From positions 1 to 64,000 of the forward strand of contig JANXOV010000042.1 of the NCBI GenBank assembly GCA_025357635.1: 64,000 nucleotides of DNA, written 5' to 3'. Of the stretch, positions 1-8,817 are shown piece by piece. The notes under the pieces are model-generated. The model was not told the DNA's origin, ran no database searches, and worked only from the letters and a program-made list of their open reading frames with translations. Source of the DNA: Pseudomonadota bacterium. Its GTDB lineage: Bacteria; Pseudomonadota; Gammaproteobacteria; Steroidobacterales; Steroidobacteraceae. Made by a program: the position numbers and the translations under genes. Numbering within the stretch: position 1 is the first letter of the stretch; each line of letters opens with the position of its first letter.

Positions 1-1126
1 CGCTGCACCAGGTGTAGGCGCCCATCACGTTGCCCACCACCAGATCGCCCGCCTGCAGCATGGGCAGGTCGATGTTGTCATCGATTACATCGATGCTGTC
101 GCAGGTGGGTCCTGCGAGGACCGACGGATACAGCGGTCCCGGCTCCACCAACGCGGTGATCGGGTACTTGACGTGATCGAAGAGTTGCCCGTTGAAACAG
201 CCGTAAAGGCCATCGTCAAGGTAGTACCACCAGCGTCCGTCGCGCTGCGCGCGGCCCATGACCGAGGTCACATCAATCGCAGCGGGCGCAACGATGAACC
301 GCCCCGGTTCGGCGATGAGGCGGATGCCGCGCGGCCATGCCGCCAGCGCCTGGCGGATGGGCGCACAAAACCCATCGAGGTCCACCGCGCCCTTGCCGTA
401 GTCGACCGGAAATCCGCCGCCGATGTCGAGCACGGACAACTCGAACCCGCGCTCGCTGGCCACGGGCAGCAGGCCGCGGCATACGTCGATGGCTTGCACG
501 TGCATGCCCGGATCCAGCGCCTGCGAGCCCGCATGAAACGACAGTCCGCACACGTCGAGTTCCAAACGCGAGGCCAGTTCCAGCAACTCGGCCACGGCCT
601 GCGGATCGCAACCGAACTTGCGCGACAGATCGCACAGCGCATCGGGGCTGCGGAAGGAGACCCGGATCAGCAGCGAACAGTGGTTGCGGTGGCGGACGAA
701 TTTACGCAGCTCATCGGCATTGTCGACCACGAAGTGCCGCACACCGAAGGCCAGGGCGTTGCGGATGTCGATGTCGCGCTTGATCGGATGCGTATGAATG
801 CAGCGTTCGGGCGCGATGCCCAGCTTGCGCACCAGGTCCACCTCGCCGGTGGTGGCCAGATCAAAATATGCGCCGGCGTCGCGCAGCGCGGCCACGACCG
901 ACGGATGCGGCAGGGGCTTGAGTGCGTAATGCAGATCGACGCCGGGCAACGCGGCGGCCAGGGCCGCGTATTGCCGCCGCACGCGCTCGGCATCGATGAT
1001 GAACAGCGGCGAGCCGAAGCGCTCGACCAGGCAACGCACCGCGGCGGCGGAAAACGGGTCCTGCTCGGCGGGCAGCAAGGGCTCGATGTCCGGCTCCCAG
1101 GCGCTCGCGAGGGTATCAGGCAGCAC
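1..1126 (-). CDS. Ornithine/diaminopimelate-type PLP decarboxylase (3' end beyond window)
   Basis: Alanine-racemase-fold, PLP-dependent amino acid decarboxylase of the ornithine decarboxylase type, probably making putrescine. Visible motifs in order are the PLP lysine in HYALKP (about residue 70), SFHAGSQ, the glycine-rich GGGFPVDYG, EPGRF and the ODC-type active-site segment GPTCDSID near the cut end. The reading frame is open to position 1, so the C-terminus is missing. I chose the GTG at 1126 because a GGGGAGG ribosome site lies about 12 nt upstream. This start overlaps the sua5 stop by 11 nt, implying translational coupling. Lysine or diaminopimelate specificity cannot be excluded, but the GPTCDSID segment favours ornithine. 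Confidence 0.85.
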   Translation of the reverse strand, partial: MLPDTLASAWEPDIEPLLPAEQDPFSAAAVRCLVERFGSPLFIIDAERVRRQYAALAAALPGVDLHYALKPLPHPSVVAALRDAGAYFDLATTGEVDLVRKLGIAPERCIHTHPIKRDIDIRNALAFGVRHFVVDNADELRKFVRHRNHCSLLIRVSFRSPDALCDLSRKFGCDPQAVAELLELASRLELDVCGLSFHAGSQALDPGMHVQAIDVCRGLLPVASERGFELSVLDIGGGFPVDYGKGAVDLDGFCAPIRQALAAWPRGIRLIAEPGRFIVAPAAIDVTSVMGRAQRDGRWWYYLDDGLYGCFNGQLFDHVKYPITALVEPGPLYPSVLAGPTCDSIDVIDDNIDLPMLQAGDLVVGNVMGAYTWCS

Positions 1127-2144
1127 TGATTTCCAATGCCTCCCCACCAGCTCCACACGCGCGGCGCAAGCGGTCGCGGATGGCCGCCCACCGTTCATCG
1201 CCCGGCACTTCCTGCACGAGGATTTTCACGCAGCCGGCGCGGTCCAGGGTGCGCAGGTGATTGTACAAATTGTGCGCATACGTGTCGGCCTTCTTGCCGG
1301 CGTTGATCCAGGTCATGTTGCGCTGGGTCTGCAGCGGCGGACGCAGCGCGAGCACGGCAACTTTTTCGCGACGCGCGGTGATCTCGCCGGCACGCCGCTC
1401 GAGTTGCTCGATGGGCACGATTTCCAGCGGTGTCAGCGGCGCATAATGCAGCGTGCGGTCCCCCGGAACGCGAGGCGACGCGTCCAACCCTGGATTTTCT
1501 CCCGTTTCAGCGCGTACCGCCACTGAACCGACCACCCTTTCCAGCTGCGAGCGGGTGATAAAGCCGGGCCGCAGCATGCGCGGTTCGTTGTTCAGGCAGG
1601 ACACAATGGTGGATTCCAGTCCGATGAGCGATTCACCGCCGTCGAGGATCATATCCAGTGCATCGCCAAACTCTTCCTTCACATGCTCGGGACGAGTCGG
1701 ACTGAGGCGGCCGTAGCGGTTGGCGGACGGCGCGGCAATGCCGCCGCCGAAGGCCGTCAGCAATTGCTGCGCCATGGGGTGCGAGGGCACGCGGATTCCG
1801 ATGCTGCTCTGCCCGCCGGTGACGATGTCGTTGACGTTCTCCGCTTTGGGCAATATCAAGGTCAGCGGGCCCGGCCAGAATTCATCCGCCAGCGCTTTGG
1901 CCATCGGCGGCATGTCGCTGACCCAGCGGTGCAGATAGCGGGGGTTGTCCAGGTGCACGATCACCGGGTGATCCGGCGGACGGCCCTTGAGGTCGAAGAT
2001 TTTACGCACCGCCGCCGGATCGGAGGCATTGGCGCCCAGACCGTAGACGGTTTCGGTCGGAAATGCCACGAGGTTGCCGGCGCGCAACGTCTCGACGGCT
2101 TCTTCAATCAATGTCTGGGGAGCTCGTACCACGGGCGTCATCAT
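1116..2144 (-). CDS. sua5: L-threonylcarbamoyladenylate synthase (Sua5/YrdC long form)
   Basis: Makes threonylcarbamoyl-AMP from threonine, bicarbonate and ATP for the t6A37 modification of ANN-decoding tRNAs, in the cytoplasm. The YrdC domain covers about residues 10-200, with the substrate-binding segment KGRPPDHPVIVH and the GLESTIV motif. A C-terminal Sua5 domain (about 230-342) makes it the 342-aa long form rather than the roughly 190-aa TsaC of E. coli. It sits 18 nt after the barrel protein gene and overlaps the downstream decarboxylase start, so it is probably co-transcribed in the minus-strand directon. Confidence 0.92.
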   Translation of the reverse strand: MMTPVVRAPQTLIEEAVETLRAGNLVAFPTETVYGLGANASDPAAVRKIFDLKGRPPDHPVIVHLDNPRYLHRWVSDMPPMAKALADEFWPGPLTLILPKAENVNDIVTGGQSSIGIRVPSHPMAQQLLTAFGGGIAAPSANRYGRLSPTRPEHVKEEFGDALDMILDGGESLIGLESTIVSCLNNEPRMLRPGFITRSQLERVVGSVAVRAETGENPGLDASPRVPGDRTLHYAPLTPLEIVPIEQLERRAGEITARREKVAVLALRPPLQTQRNMTWINAGKKADTYAHNLYNHLRTLDRAGCVKILVQEVPGDERWAAIRDRLRRACGAGGEALEISAA

Positions 2145-2162
2145 AACAAGACTCGCGCAACC

Positions 2163-3386
2163 CTACCGCTGCAGGTTGAAGCGATACCGCACGCTGAGTT
2201 GAATCTGTGTCTCGTTGATCGACTCCGGTACGCCAAAGTAGATTCGCGGCGGAAAGCGGCTGTGAACCTGTTGCCATTCTCCGACAGCTTGCCAGTGCCG
2301 GTCGAAGTCATGCAGATAGGCAAATGCCAGCGCATTGCCCTGGTCATCGGCCGGCGGGCCGTAGAATCCGGCGTACTGCCGTGTCGAAAAATGATCACGG
2401 CGCAGCGTCAGCCGTTCGGCGCCGAACTGTGCGCTGCCCAGTACAAACCAGGATCGAAAACGCTGCGCAAACTGATAATCCGGATTGCCGTCTGGCCCCA
2501 CATAGGTGCGGCCGTGCAAAGACTGCACGATCAGCGTCCAGCGATCATCCGGTTCCCAGCGTGCGCCCAGACTCGTGAACTGCGTGCGCCAGGCGATGTC
2601 ATCGGAATTGGTCGCGGCCGGATCGGCGCGATTGTCATAGCGCAGCGCGCGCAACTCGAAACGCTCGTGATGCCTCCATGACAAGCCGGCGTAGTAACCG
2701 GGCCGCCCGTCCATCTCTCGGTAAAACGCCTGCGGTGGCCGCCCCAGCGTGCCGAACAGCGTGGACTGCCGATCGCCCGAGGCCCAGCCACGGCTGGCGA
2801 TAAGAACGCCGGCCGGATCGTTCCACCCGTAGATGCCCGCCGTGAACGCCACCTCGCCGTAGTAGCCGCGGCTCGCGCCCAGCCACTTCGCTTCGAACTC
2901 GGTGCCGATGATGCGGATCTCCTCCCCCAGCCAGGTATTGATGGCCGAAGAAGACAGGGAATACGGCGTGGTCCATCCCACCGAACGGTTTTCCAGCGAC
3001 GCCGGCAATTGAAATGCGCCGATGCGCACTTTGTAGCGCACCGCACCGCTGGGGAAAGGCCGGGCCTCAAACCAGGCTTCGGTCAGATCCACCGCGTGCT
3101 TGTCGTGATCCCCGTAACTGCCGCCGACGGCGTTGAACGTCCACGTGTCATCGAGCCGGTAGCGAGCGGCCAGCATCACCCGCCCGATACGGATGCCCTG
3201 ATGATCCGGATCGAATCGCAGGCGGCCCGAACCACCATCCAGAAATGAGGTGGTCCCGTCGGCATAAACGGCGCGCACGTCGATCAAGCCCTGCAGGTCC
3301 AGCCGATCGCCGGCCGAGGCTGCCGCCGGGATCATGAGCAGCGCTACGCTCAGCCGCTGTGCAAGTCTTGCAGGCTGCGGCGGCAT
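2163..3386 (-). CDS. Putative outer-membrane beta-barrel (porin-like) protein
   Basis: About 407 aa with a clear signal peptide (hydrophobic segment ending AAASA at about residue 25). The body alternates polar and hydrophobic residues, is rich in Tyr, Trp, Arg and Gly, and ends in an aromatic/Arg-rich strand (VRYRFNLQR), the pattern of an outer-membrane barrel. I cannot name a family. The ATG at 3386 is preferred over an upstream GTG at 3401: it overlaps the stop codon of the preceding cupredoxin gene by one base (TGATG), a classic coupling arrangement, and begins directly at the signal peptide. Context with the cupredoxin and the HtrA-like protein suggests a shared envelope role, which is an inference. 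Confidence 0.7.
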   Translation of the reverse strand: MPPQPARLAQRLSVALLMIPAAASAGDRLDLQGLIDVRAVYADGTTSFLDGGSGRLRFDPDHQGIRIGRVMLAARYRLDDTWTFNAVGGSYGDHDKHAVDLTEAWFEARPFPSGAVRYKVRIGAFQLPASLENRSVGWTTPYSLSSSAINTWLGEEIRIIGTEFEAKWLGASRGYYGEVAFTAGIYGWNDPAGVLIASRGWASGDRQSTLFGTLGRPPQAFYREMDGRPGYYAGLSWRHHERFELRALRYDNRADPAATNSDDIAWRTQFTSLGARWEPDDRWTLIVQSLHGRTYVGPDGNPDYQFAQRFRSWFVLGSAQFGAERLTLRRDHFSTRQYAGFYGPPADDQGNALAFAYLHDFDRHWQAVGEWQQVHSRFPPRIYFGVPESINETQIQLSVRYRFNLQR

Positions 3387-4066
3387 CAGTAGGCATCCCA
3401 CCCTTCGGGGTGCGGCCGCGGTTGCGGCACGGAACGCAGCGGCTTCCGCAGCCGGAAACTCACGGCGCTCTCGCCGCTCTCTTCCACCTCCAAATCCTTG
3501 CTCATCGAACCAGGCTCATCGGCAATGCTCGGACTCCACACCTGGATGCGATAGCGCCCGCGCGGCACCTGATCCAGCCGCAAGATCCCGGCCCGGTCCG
3601 TCTTGCCGAAATACGGCGTATCGGCGACGTAGATGTAGCCGACCATGCTGTCGTGGATATTGCATCCCAGGACCACCAGTCCCGGTGTGTCGAACTGCAC
3701 GGGCGCATGCAGTTCACCTTTGTAGAGGGAGAGTTGAAACTTCCTGGCCGGTGAAAAGGAATAGACCTGGTGACTGACCGAATCGTTGTTCGGAAAATCC
3801 ACTGACGTGCCCGACTCGACCACCAGCACCTGCGGCACGAAGGCCTTGTTCAACTGGTCCATGGCGGTGCTCTTGCGTTCGCGCGGCCGCTTGGGCACGG
3901 CGCCGATGGGCGTCGCGGTGGCCACCGCGTCGGCTACGGGCCGGCCATCGGCTGCGATGAGGTTGATTTGAACCCCGGCGGCCAGCGCGGGCGATACATG
4001 CCCGCAAGCAAAGAATGCAGACCAAAGGAGCCCTATCAGAGCATGGCGAGGCGCCGCCTTGTGCAT
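3386..4066 (-). CDS. Periplasmic cupredoxin-like protein (MauL/methylamine-utilization-like)
   Basis: A 226-aa secreted protein with a signal peptide ending near ALAA (about residue 30). The cupredoxin core carries an apparent type-1 copper ligand set: H99 (in SVSHQ), C135, H138 and M141 (in GCNIHDSM). The surrounding FPNND and HQVYSFSPARKF segments are typical of proteins annotated 'methylamine utilization protein'. A C-terminal beta domain (about 150-210) resembles a carboxypeptidase-regulatory-like fold. No methylamine dehydrogenase genes are present, so that function is not implied; electron transfer or copper handling in the periplasm is more likely. It starts 4 nt after the HtrA-like gene and is stop/start coupled to the barrel gene. 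Confidence 0.75.
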   Translation of the reverse strand: MHKAAPRHALIGLLWSAFFACGHVSPALAAGVQINLIAADGRPVADAVATATPIGAVPKRPRERKSTAMDQLNKAFVPQVLVVESGTSVDFPNNDSVSHQVYSFSPARKFQLSLYKGELHAPVQFDTPGLVVLGCNIHDSMVGYIYVADTPYFGKTDRAGILRLDQVPRGRYRIQVWSPSIADEPGSMSKDLEVEESGESAVSFRLRKPLRSVPQPRPHPEGWDAY

Positions 4067-4070
4067 GCGC

Positions 4071-6926
4071 TCAGTATAGCAGCGCGTCGCCCGGCGAATC
4101 GAATGCAGTTCTCAACCAGCCACCCTCAGGCTGCCGCGTAAGCTCGTACGCAGGCCAATAATGCTTGTCCAGCTTCAGCGTGATGACATCGACCTGCCCG
4201 TTCCAGGCGATGGTCTTCAGCCGCACCGAGGAGCGGTCCGCTTTGCCGCGCACGGCGGCGATGAAGGCATCCAGATCGTGAGTGGGCTGCCCGTCGACTT
4301 CGGTGATGCGCCGTCCGGCGTACAATCCATAGCGAGTGGAAGGCGAGCCATAATAAAAATACGCGACGAATACGCCGTCCAGATCGATGCCGCGCTGTGC
4401 CGCCATCGCACGGTGCGGCGCCTGCAGCGTGGCGCCCGCCCACACCAGCACGCGGCCCAGATCCCCGCCGCTCAAGGCCACTGTGCGCACCGTCACGGTT
4501 TTTTCGGCGCCGTCGCGCCACAGCGTGACGCTCACGCTGGGGCTTTGCACCGCGTGCTCGACTTCCCGGAAGCGCGTCACGATGTTGCCATCGACGGCGA
4601 GGATCAGGTCGCCGGCCTGCAGCAGCGAGGACGCCGGCGACCCGGCCACCGGGCGATTCACGCTCAATGCCTGGCGGCGTTCGGGATCATGATCTTCGAT
4701 TCGATGCACCCAGGAATCCGGCAATCCCAATTTGCGCGCGCTGGCGAGCGGCATCAGCTCGAACTCGGCTTCGAGCGAATACAGCGGCCGTCCTTGCGTC
4801 ACCACCGCAATCATTTCGGTGACCAGATCCACCGGAATGCCGCGATTGACCTGCTGTAGTGTGCGCTGGGACTCGAATGCGAAGCTCGACCACAGAGCCT
4901 GGACCTCGCCCTTGTCGTTGGCCAGCACGCCGTCGTAGTCGCGCGGAGCGTTCACCAGGCTGACGACCTCCAGATTGCTGTCGGTGAACCGCAGCGTGCT
5001 GGACAAGGGAAACGAGGCAGCATCGACGCTGGAAACCTGGGTCTTCTGCGACATGAGCTTCAGGTCATCGCGCAGGCCGACCGCCCAGACGTCATCGCCG
5101 GGGCGCAATTCCTTGCTCGAGAGCGTAGCGGCGCGCACCGGCGTGTCGCCAATCGCCTTCGGATCGTAGGAAATCACCGCCAGGTTGTGCAGTGGGTGCA
5201 CGAACACCACCTTGCCGGGCACCTCGACCGTACCGCCGAAGGTCACGTGGATGTCGCCCATGGAAACCGGCACGGTGTTGCGATCGAGCACGACCAGTCC
5301 GCGTTTGGTGTCCACGATGACGCCGGTGCCGTGATAATGCTTTTCGGTGACGCCGGACACCGAGTACGGCATGTCGAAGCCGACCATCACCAGCGAAGGC
5401 GCGAGGCGGTCCAGGCGCGCATCGCCGGATCTGGAAAAATGCGTGCTTGCCGGCGCTGGCGCGGCAGCGACCTTCCCGTCCGGGATATCCACGCAGCGCC
5501 ACAGCCCAAGTCTGTCGTCGCGTTTGCATTTGTGCGCCGGAAACCAGCGCCGGTCGATGCGCACCACCTTCAGTTGCACCGAACGCGGGTCTTCAAGGGT
5601 CACAAAGCGCACGGTCGCACGAGCGCCGTCCGCCAACCCGGACAATGCCTTCTCGAAATCCGCCAGCTTATCGACGCTCTGGCCGTTGAATGCGCTGATC
5701 AGCGCCGCGCGCGGAACGCCGGCGCTGGCGAAGACGTAGCCGGGATTGGCCACGTAAACGCCCTTGATGGGCAGGTTGAAATGCCGCGCCTGTTGATACG
5801 ACAGCGTGTGCACGACGGCTTCGCCGAACTCCAGATATTCGTCCGCAGTGATGGCGTGCAGATCCTCAACGCTGAGCGCGCGCGTGAGCGTCTGGCCGCC
5901 GCGCTGCACCTCCACTTGCAAGCTCTTGCCCACGTTGCTGTCGATCAGATCCTCGAGCGCGAAGAACTCCGGCACCGGCCGATCGCCGATGCGCGTAAGG
6001 ATATCCCCAGGCACCAGCACGCCGTCGGCCGCCGATCCAGGCTGGACTTCGGCCACCACCAGCATGCCGGTAAGTTTGGGGTAGTCTTTGCGCATCTGCG
6101 CTTCCAGATCGGCTGACAATCCGAGGCGCCGCAATTCATCGTAAGGCGTGTAATGGAACACGGTCTGCAGCGTGCCGCGCGGCACCGCCTGACCCGCATC
6201 AATGTAGCGGATGGCGCGCACCACGGCGTGCAGCGGCAGATAGAAGCTGGAGGCGGCATCGGTGGCGCCGCCGGCGTTCAGCGCCACGACACGACCCTCG
6301 ACGTCGATGACCGGAGAGCCGGAGGATCCGCCGGAGGTGCCTGAGGCTGCCTGATAATAGAACGTGTTAAAATCGTTGTACTTGCCGTAGCCGTATTCGG
6401 GCGCTTCACGATCCAGCCGCGCCAGCGTTCCGGACAGGATGGAGAGCTGTTCGCCGGCATCATTGCCGACAACGCGAATCTCGCGGCCGATCACCGCGCC
6501 TTGCGGGTAGAGCGGCAACTGCGCCGGCGAGATGAACTTGAGTTTCTTGGGATCGTAGCGATAAATGCCGAAGTCGTGCACCGGATCGAAGTACACCGGG
6601 AACAGCTGCACTTCTTCGCGATTCTGAAACGTGGCCTGCGCCGTCACCGGGCCGGGCGTGACGACATGCCGATTGGTCAGAATCAACCCGCGCTCGGCGT
6701 CAATGACGAAGCCCGTGGCCTGTGCCGTGGTGTTCCACTCGGTATCGAAGGCGCGGGTGCTGTCGATCTGGATCGTGACCACCGCGCTGGAAATGTTCTC
6801 GATGGTCTGCGCCCAGGTGGCGGTCGAGGCGGCAGGGACGGGCCGGACGGCAGCAGCCTGCGCAGCGCCACCCCCACACAGCGCAAGCAACAGCGCACAA
6901 CGAGCAATGACTGGCATTGAGGGCAC
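4071..6926 (-). CDS. Giant tandem HtrA-like serine protease with degenerate second protease domain
   Basis: A 951-aa exported protein (signal peptide about residues 1-25) built as two trypsin-PDZ modules. Module 1 (about 40-250) keeps the full triad: H87 in TNRHVV, D118 in VHDFG and S202 in GSSGSP, followed by PDZ-like regions (about 265-460). Module 2 (about 505-700) aligns along its length but has N550 (DRNTV), N581 (LHNLA) and a YDGV segment at the Ser position, so it should be inactive; further PDZ-like repeats follow to the end. The layout resembles the eukaryotic Nma111/Ynm3 HtrA proteases. The start is the GTG at 6926; an ATG at 6917 is a plausible alternative. It lies one base after the dgkA stop codon. 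Confidence 0.85.
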   Translation of the reverse strand: MPSMPVIARCALLLALCGGGAAQAAAVRPVPAASTATWAQTIENISSAVVTIQIDSTRAFDTEWNTTAQATGFVIDAERGLILTNRHVVTPGPVTAQATFQNREEVQLFPVYFDPVHDFGIYRYDPKKLKFISPAQLPLYPQGAVIGREIRVVGNDAGEQLSILSGTLARLDREAPEYGYGKYNDFNTFYYQAASGTSGGSSGSPVIDVEGRVVALNAGGATDAASSFYLPLHAVVRAIRYIDAGQAVPRGTLQTVFHYTPYDELRRLGLSADLEAQMRKDYPKLTGMLVVAEVQPGSAADGVLVPGDILTRIGDRPVPEFFALEDLIDSNVGKSLQVEVQRGGQTLTRALSVEDLHAITADEYLEFGEAVVHTLSYQQARHFNLPIKGVYVANPGYVFASAGVPRAALISAFNGQSVDKLADFEKALSGLADGARATVRFVTLEDPRSVQLKVVRIDRRWFPAHKCKRDDRLGLWRCVDIPDGKVAAAPAPASTHFSRSGDARLDRLAPSLVMVGFDMPYSVSGVTEKHYHGTGVIVDTKRGLVVLDRNTVPVSMGDIHVTFGGTVEVPGKVVFVHPLHNLAVISYDPKAIGDTPVRAATLSSKELRPGDDVWAVGLRDDLKLMSQKTQVSSVDAASFPLSSTLRFTDSNLEVVSLVNAPRDYDGVLANDKGEVQALWSSFAFESQRTLQQVNRGIPVDLVTEMIAVVTQGRPLYSLEAEFELMPLASARKLGLPDSWVHRIEDHDPERRQALSVNRPVAGSPASSLLQAGDLILAVDGNIVTRFREVEHAVQSPSVSVTLWRDGAEKTVTVRTVALSGGDLGRVLVWAGATLQAPHRAMAAQRGIDLDGVFVAYFYYGSPSTRYGLYAGRRITEVDGQPTHDLDAFIAAVRGKADRSSVRLKTIAWNGQVDVITLKLDKHYWPAYELTRQPEGGWLRTAFDSPGDALLY

Positions 6927-6927
6927 T

Positions 6928-7296
6928 CTAGTGATCCGACAGAATGAGCAGCCATATGGCGCCCAGCAGCACGAAGCTGAGCATCACGGCCGCGGATCCC
7001 ATGTCTTTGGCCATGCCGGCGAGCGGATGACGCTCCATTCCGGCCCGGTCGACCACGGCTTCCACGGCGCTGTTCAATATTTCGACCACCAGGATGAACA
7101 GCATGGGCGCAACCAGCAGTGCGCGCTCCACCCCCGAATTTCCCAGGTACAAACCGGCCGGAATCACCGCCAATGACAACGATACTTCCTGTCGAAACGC
7201 GGCTTCTTCACGCCATGCATGCATGAAACCCTGCAGCGAGTAGCCGAATGCACGCGCAATGCGCAGCAGCCCGGTGGGCTTTTGTCGGTCGATCAT
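6928..7296 (-). CDS. dgkA: Diacylglycerol kinase
   Basis: A 122-aa integral membrane kinase that phosphorylates diacylglycerol to phosphatidic acid, recycling lipid released by envelope glycan synthesis. The prokaryotic DAGK signatures are present: REEAAFRQE near the N-terminus, VEILNSAVEAVVDR and AKDMGSAAV, with three predicted membrane helices and the usual family length. It sits 27 nt after gcvPB and one base before the HtrA-like gene, so it is probably transcribed as part of the gcv-led directon. Confidence 0.95.
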   Translation of the reverse strand: MIDRQKPTGLLRIARAFGYSLQGFMHAWREEAAFRQEVSLSLAVIPAGLYLGNSGVERALLVAPMLFILVVEILNSAVEAVVDRAGMERHPLAGMAKDMGSAAVMLSFVLLGAIWLLILSDH

Positions 7297-7323
7297 TGTA
7301 GGCGGAATTCTCTAAAGTGAGGG

Positions 7324-8799
7324 TTAAGCGGCGGGTTTCCATGTCAGGTCGAGCTGTCTCGCGGCGCGCACATCATCCAGTCGCCGCAGCGGCATTGTAT
7401 GCGGAGCGGTGCGCAGTTTCTCGGGATCGTGCTCGGCTTCACGCAAAATATCGATCATCGCCTCGACGAAACCGTCCAGGTCCTCCTTCGCCTCGGTTTC
7501 AGTCGGCTCGATTAGCAGGCATTCGGGCACCAGCAATGGGAAATAGGTAGTTGGCGCGTGAAAGCCATGGTCCAGCAGCCGCTTGGCGACGTCCATGGCG
7601 GTGATCTGATACTCGCGATTCTGGCGCTTCAAGGTGATGATGAATTCATGGCTGGCGCGACGCTCAGGGTAGGCCGGATCGTAGCCCGCATCGCGCAGGC
7701 GCGCGAGCAGATAGTTTGCATTCAGCGCGGCGAATTCCGCCACGCGCACCATGCCCTCGCGGCCCAGCATGCGCATGTACACGTACGCGCGCAGATTCAC
7801 GCCCGCATTGCCCATGAAACCCGACAGCCGCCCGATGGATTGCGGCAGATCGGCTTCGGCGGCCCAGCGATAGCGCCCGCCTTCCTTGTATACGACCGGT
7901 ATGGGCATGAACGGCGCCAGGCGCTTGGAAACGCCAACGGCGCCGGAGCCCGGCCCGCCGCCGCCGTGTGGCGTGGAAAAGGTTTTGTGCAGGTTCATGT
8001 GAATGACATCGAAGCCCATGTCGCCGGGCCGCACCTTGCCAAGGATCGCGTTCAGGTTGGCGCCGTCGTAATACAGCAGGCCGCCCGCGTCCTGAACGAT
8101 CTGCCGGACCTGCAGAATCTTGCGCTCGAACACTCCCAGCGTGGATGGGTTGGTGAGCATGATGCCGGCGGTCTGCGGCCCGACCGCCGCTTTCAGCGCG
8201 TCGATATCCACATCGCCGTTCGCATCGCAGGGAACTTCACGAACCTTGCAGCCGCACATCGTCGCCGTCGCCGGATTGGTGCCGTGCGCCGCCTCGGGCA
8301 CGATGATCTCGTTGCGCGCCAGATCGCCCTGCGCGCGATGATAGGCGCGGATCATGGCGACGCCCGCGAACTCTCCCTGCGCGCCGGCCATGGGCGTCAG
8401 GCTCACCGCCTGCATGCCCGTGACTTCCTTGAGCATGTCCTGCAGCTCATACATGCACGCCAGAAACCCTTGCCCATGCGTTTCCGGCCCCAGGGGATGC
8501 CGCCCCAGGAATTCCGGCAGCATCGCCAGCGAATTGCAGGCCTTCGGGTTGTACTTCATGGTGCAGGAGCCAAGCGGATAGAAATGCGTGTCGATGGAGA
8601 AATTCAGCTGCGACAGCCGCGTGAAATGACGCACGGCCTGCAGCTCGGAGACCTGTGGCAACAGCGGCGGGCTGCCTCGCCGCAGGCTTTGCGGAATTTG
8701 CGCATCGCCGGGCACCGACGCAACCATTTGCGCGGCTGCGTTGCGGCCAGGCTGGCTGAGGTCGAATATGACGGGTTCGCGTGCTTTGAGTTCGTTCAT
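7324..8799 (-). CDS. gcvPB: Glycine dehydrogenase (decarboxylating) subunit 2
   Basis: A 491-aa C-terminal half of the split P-protein of the glycine cleavage system. It carries the PLP lysine in the segment HMNLHKTFSTPHGGGGPG, the hallmark of P-protein. Together with GcvPA it decarboxylates glycine and passes the aminomethyl group to lipoyl-GcvH. The split PA/PB form differs from the fused P-protein of enterobacteria. It begins 18 nt after gcvPA. Confidence 0.97.
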   Translation of the reverse strand: MNELKAREPVIFDLSQPGRNAAAQMVASVPGDAQIPQSLRRGSPPLLPQVSELQAVRHFTRLSQLNFSIDTHFYPLGSCTMKYNPKACNSLAMLPEFLGRHPLGPETHGQGFLACMYELQDMLKEVTGMQAVSLTPMAGAQGEFAGVAMIRAYHRAQGDLARNEIIVPEAAHGTNPATATMCGCKVREVPCDANGDVDIDALKAAVGPQTAGIMLTNPSTLGVFERKILQVRQIVQDAGGLLYYDGANLNAILGKVRPGDMGFDVIHMNLHKTFSTPHGGGGPGSGAVGVSKRLAPFMPIPVVYKEGGRYRWAAEADLPQSIGRLSGFMGNAGVNLRAYVYMRMLGREGMVRVAEFAALNANYLLARLRDAGYDPAYPERRASHEFIITLKRQNREYQITAMDVAKRLLDHGFHAPTTYFPLLVPECLLIEPTETEAKEDLDGFVEAMIDILREAEHDPEKLRTAPHTMPLRRLDDVRAARQLDLTWKPAA

Positions 8800-8817
8800 G
8801 TTGGCCTTGTTGAAATC

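Noticed and set aside
173-1129. Plus-strand open frame of 318 codons
   Set aside because: Antisense to the decarboxylase, which carries clear PLP motifs on the other strand.
3386-4066. Assignment of the cupredoxin to a methylamine dehydrogenase pathway
   Set aside because: No mauA/mauB or amicyanin genes nearby; the name reflects database annotation of the family only.
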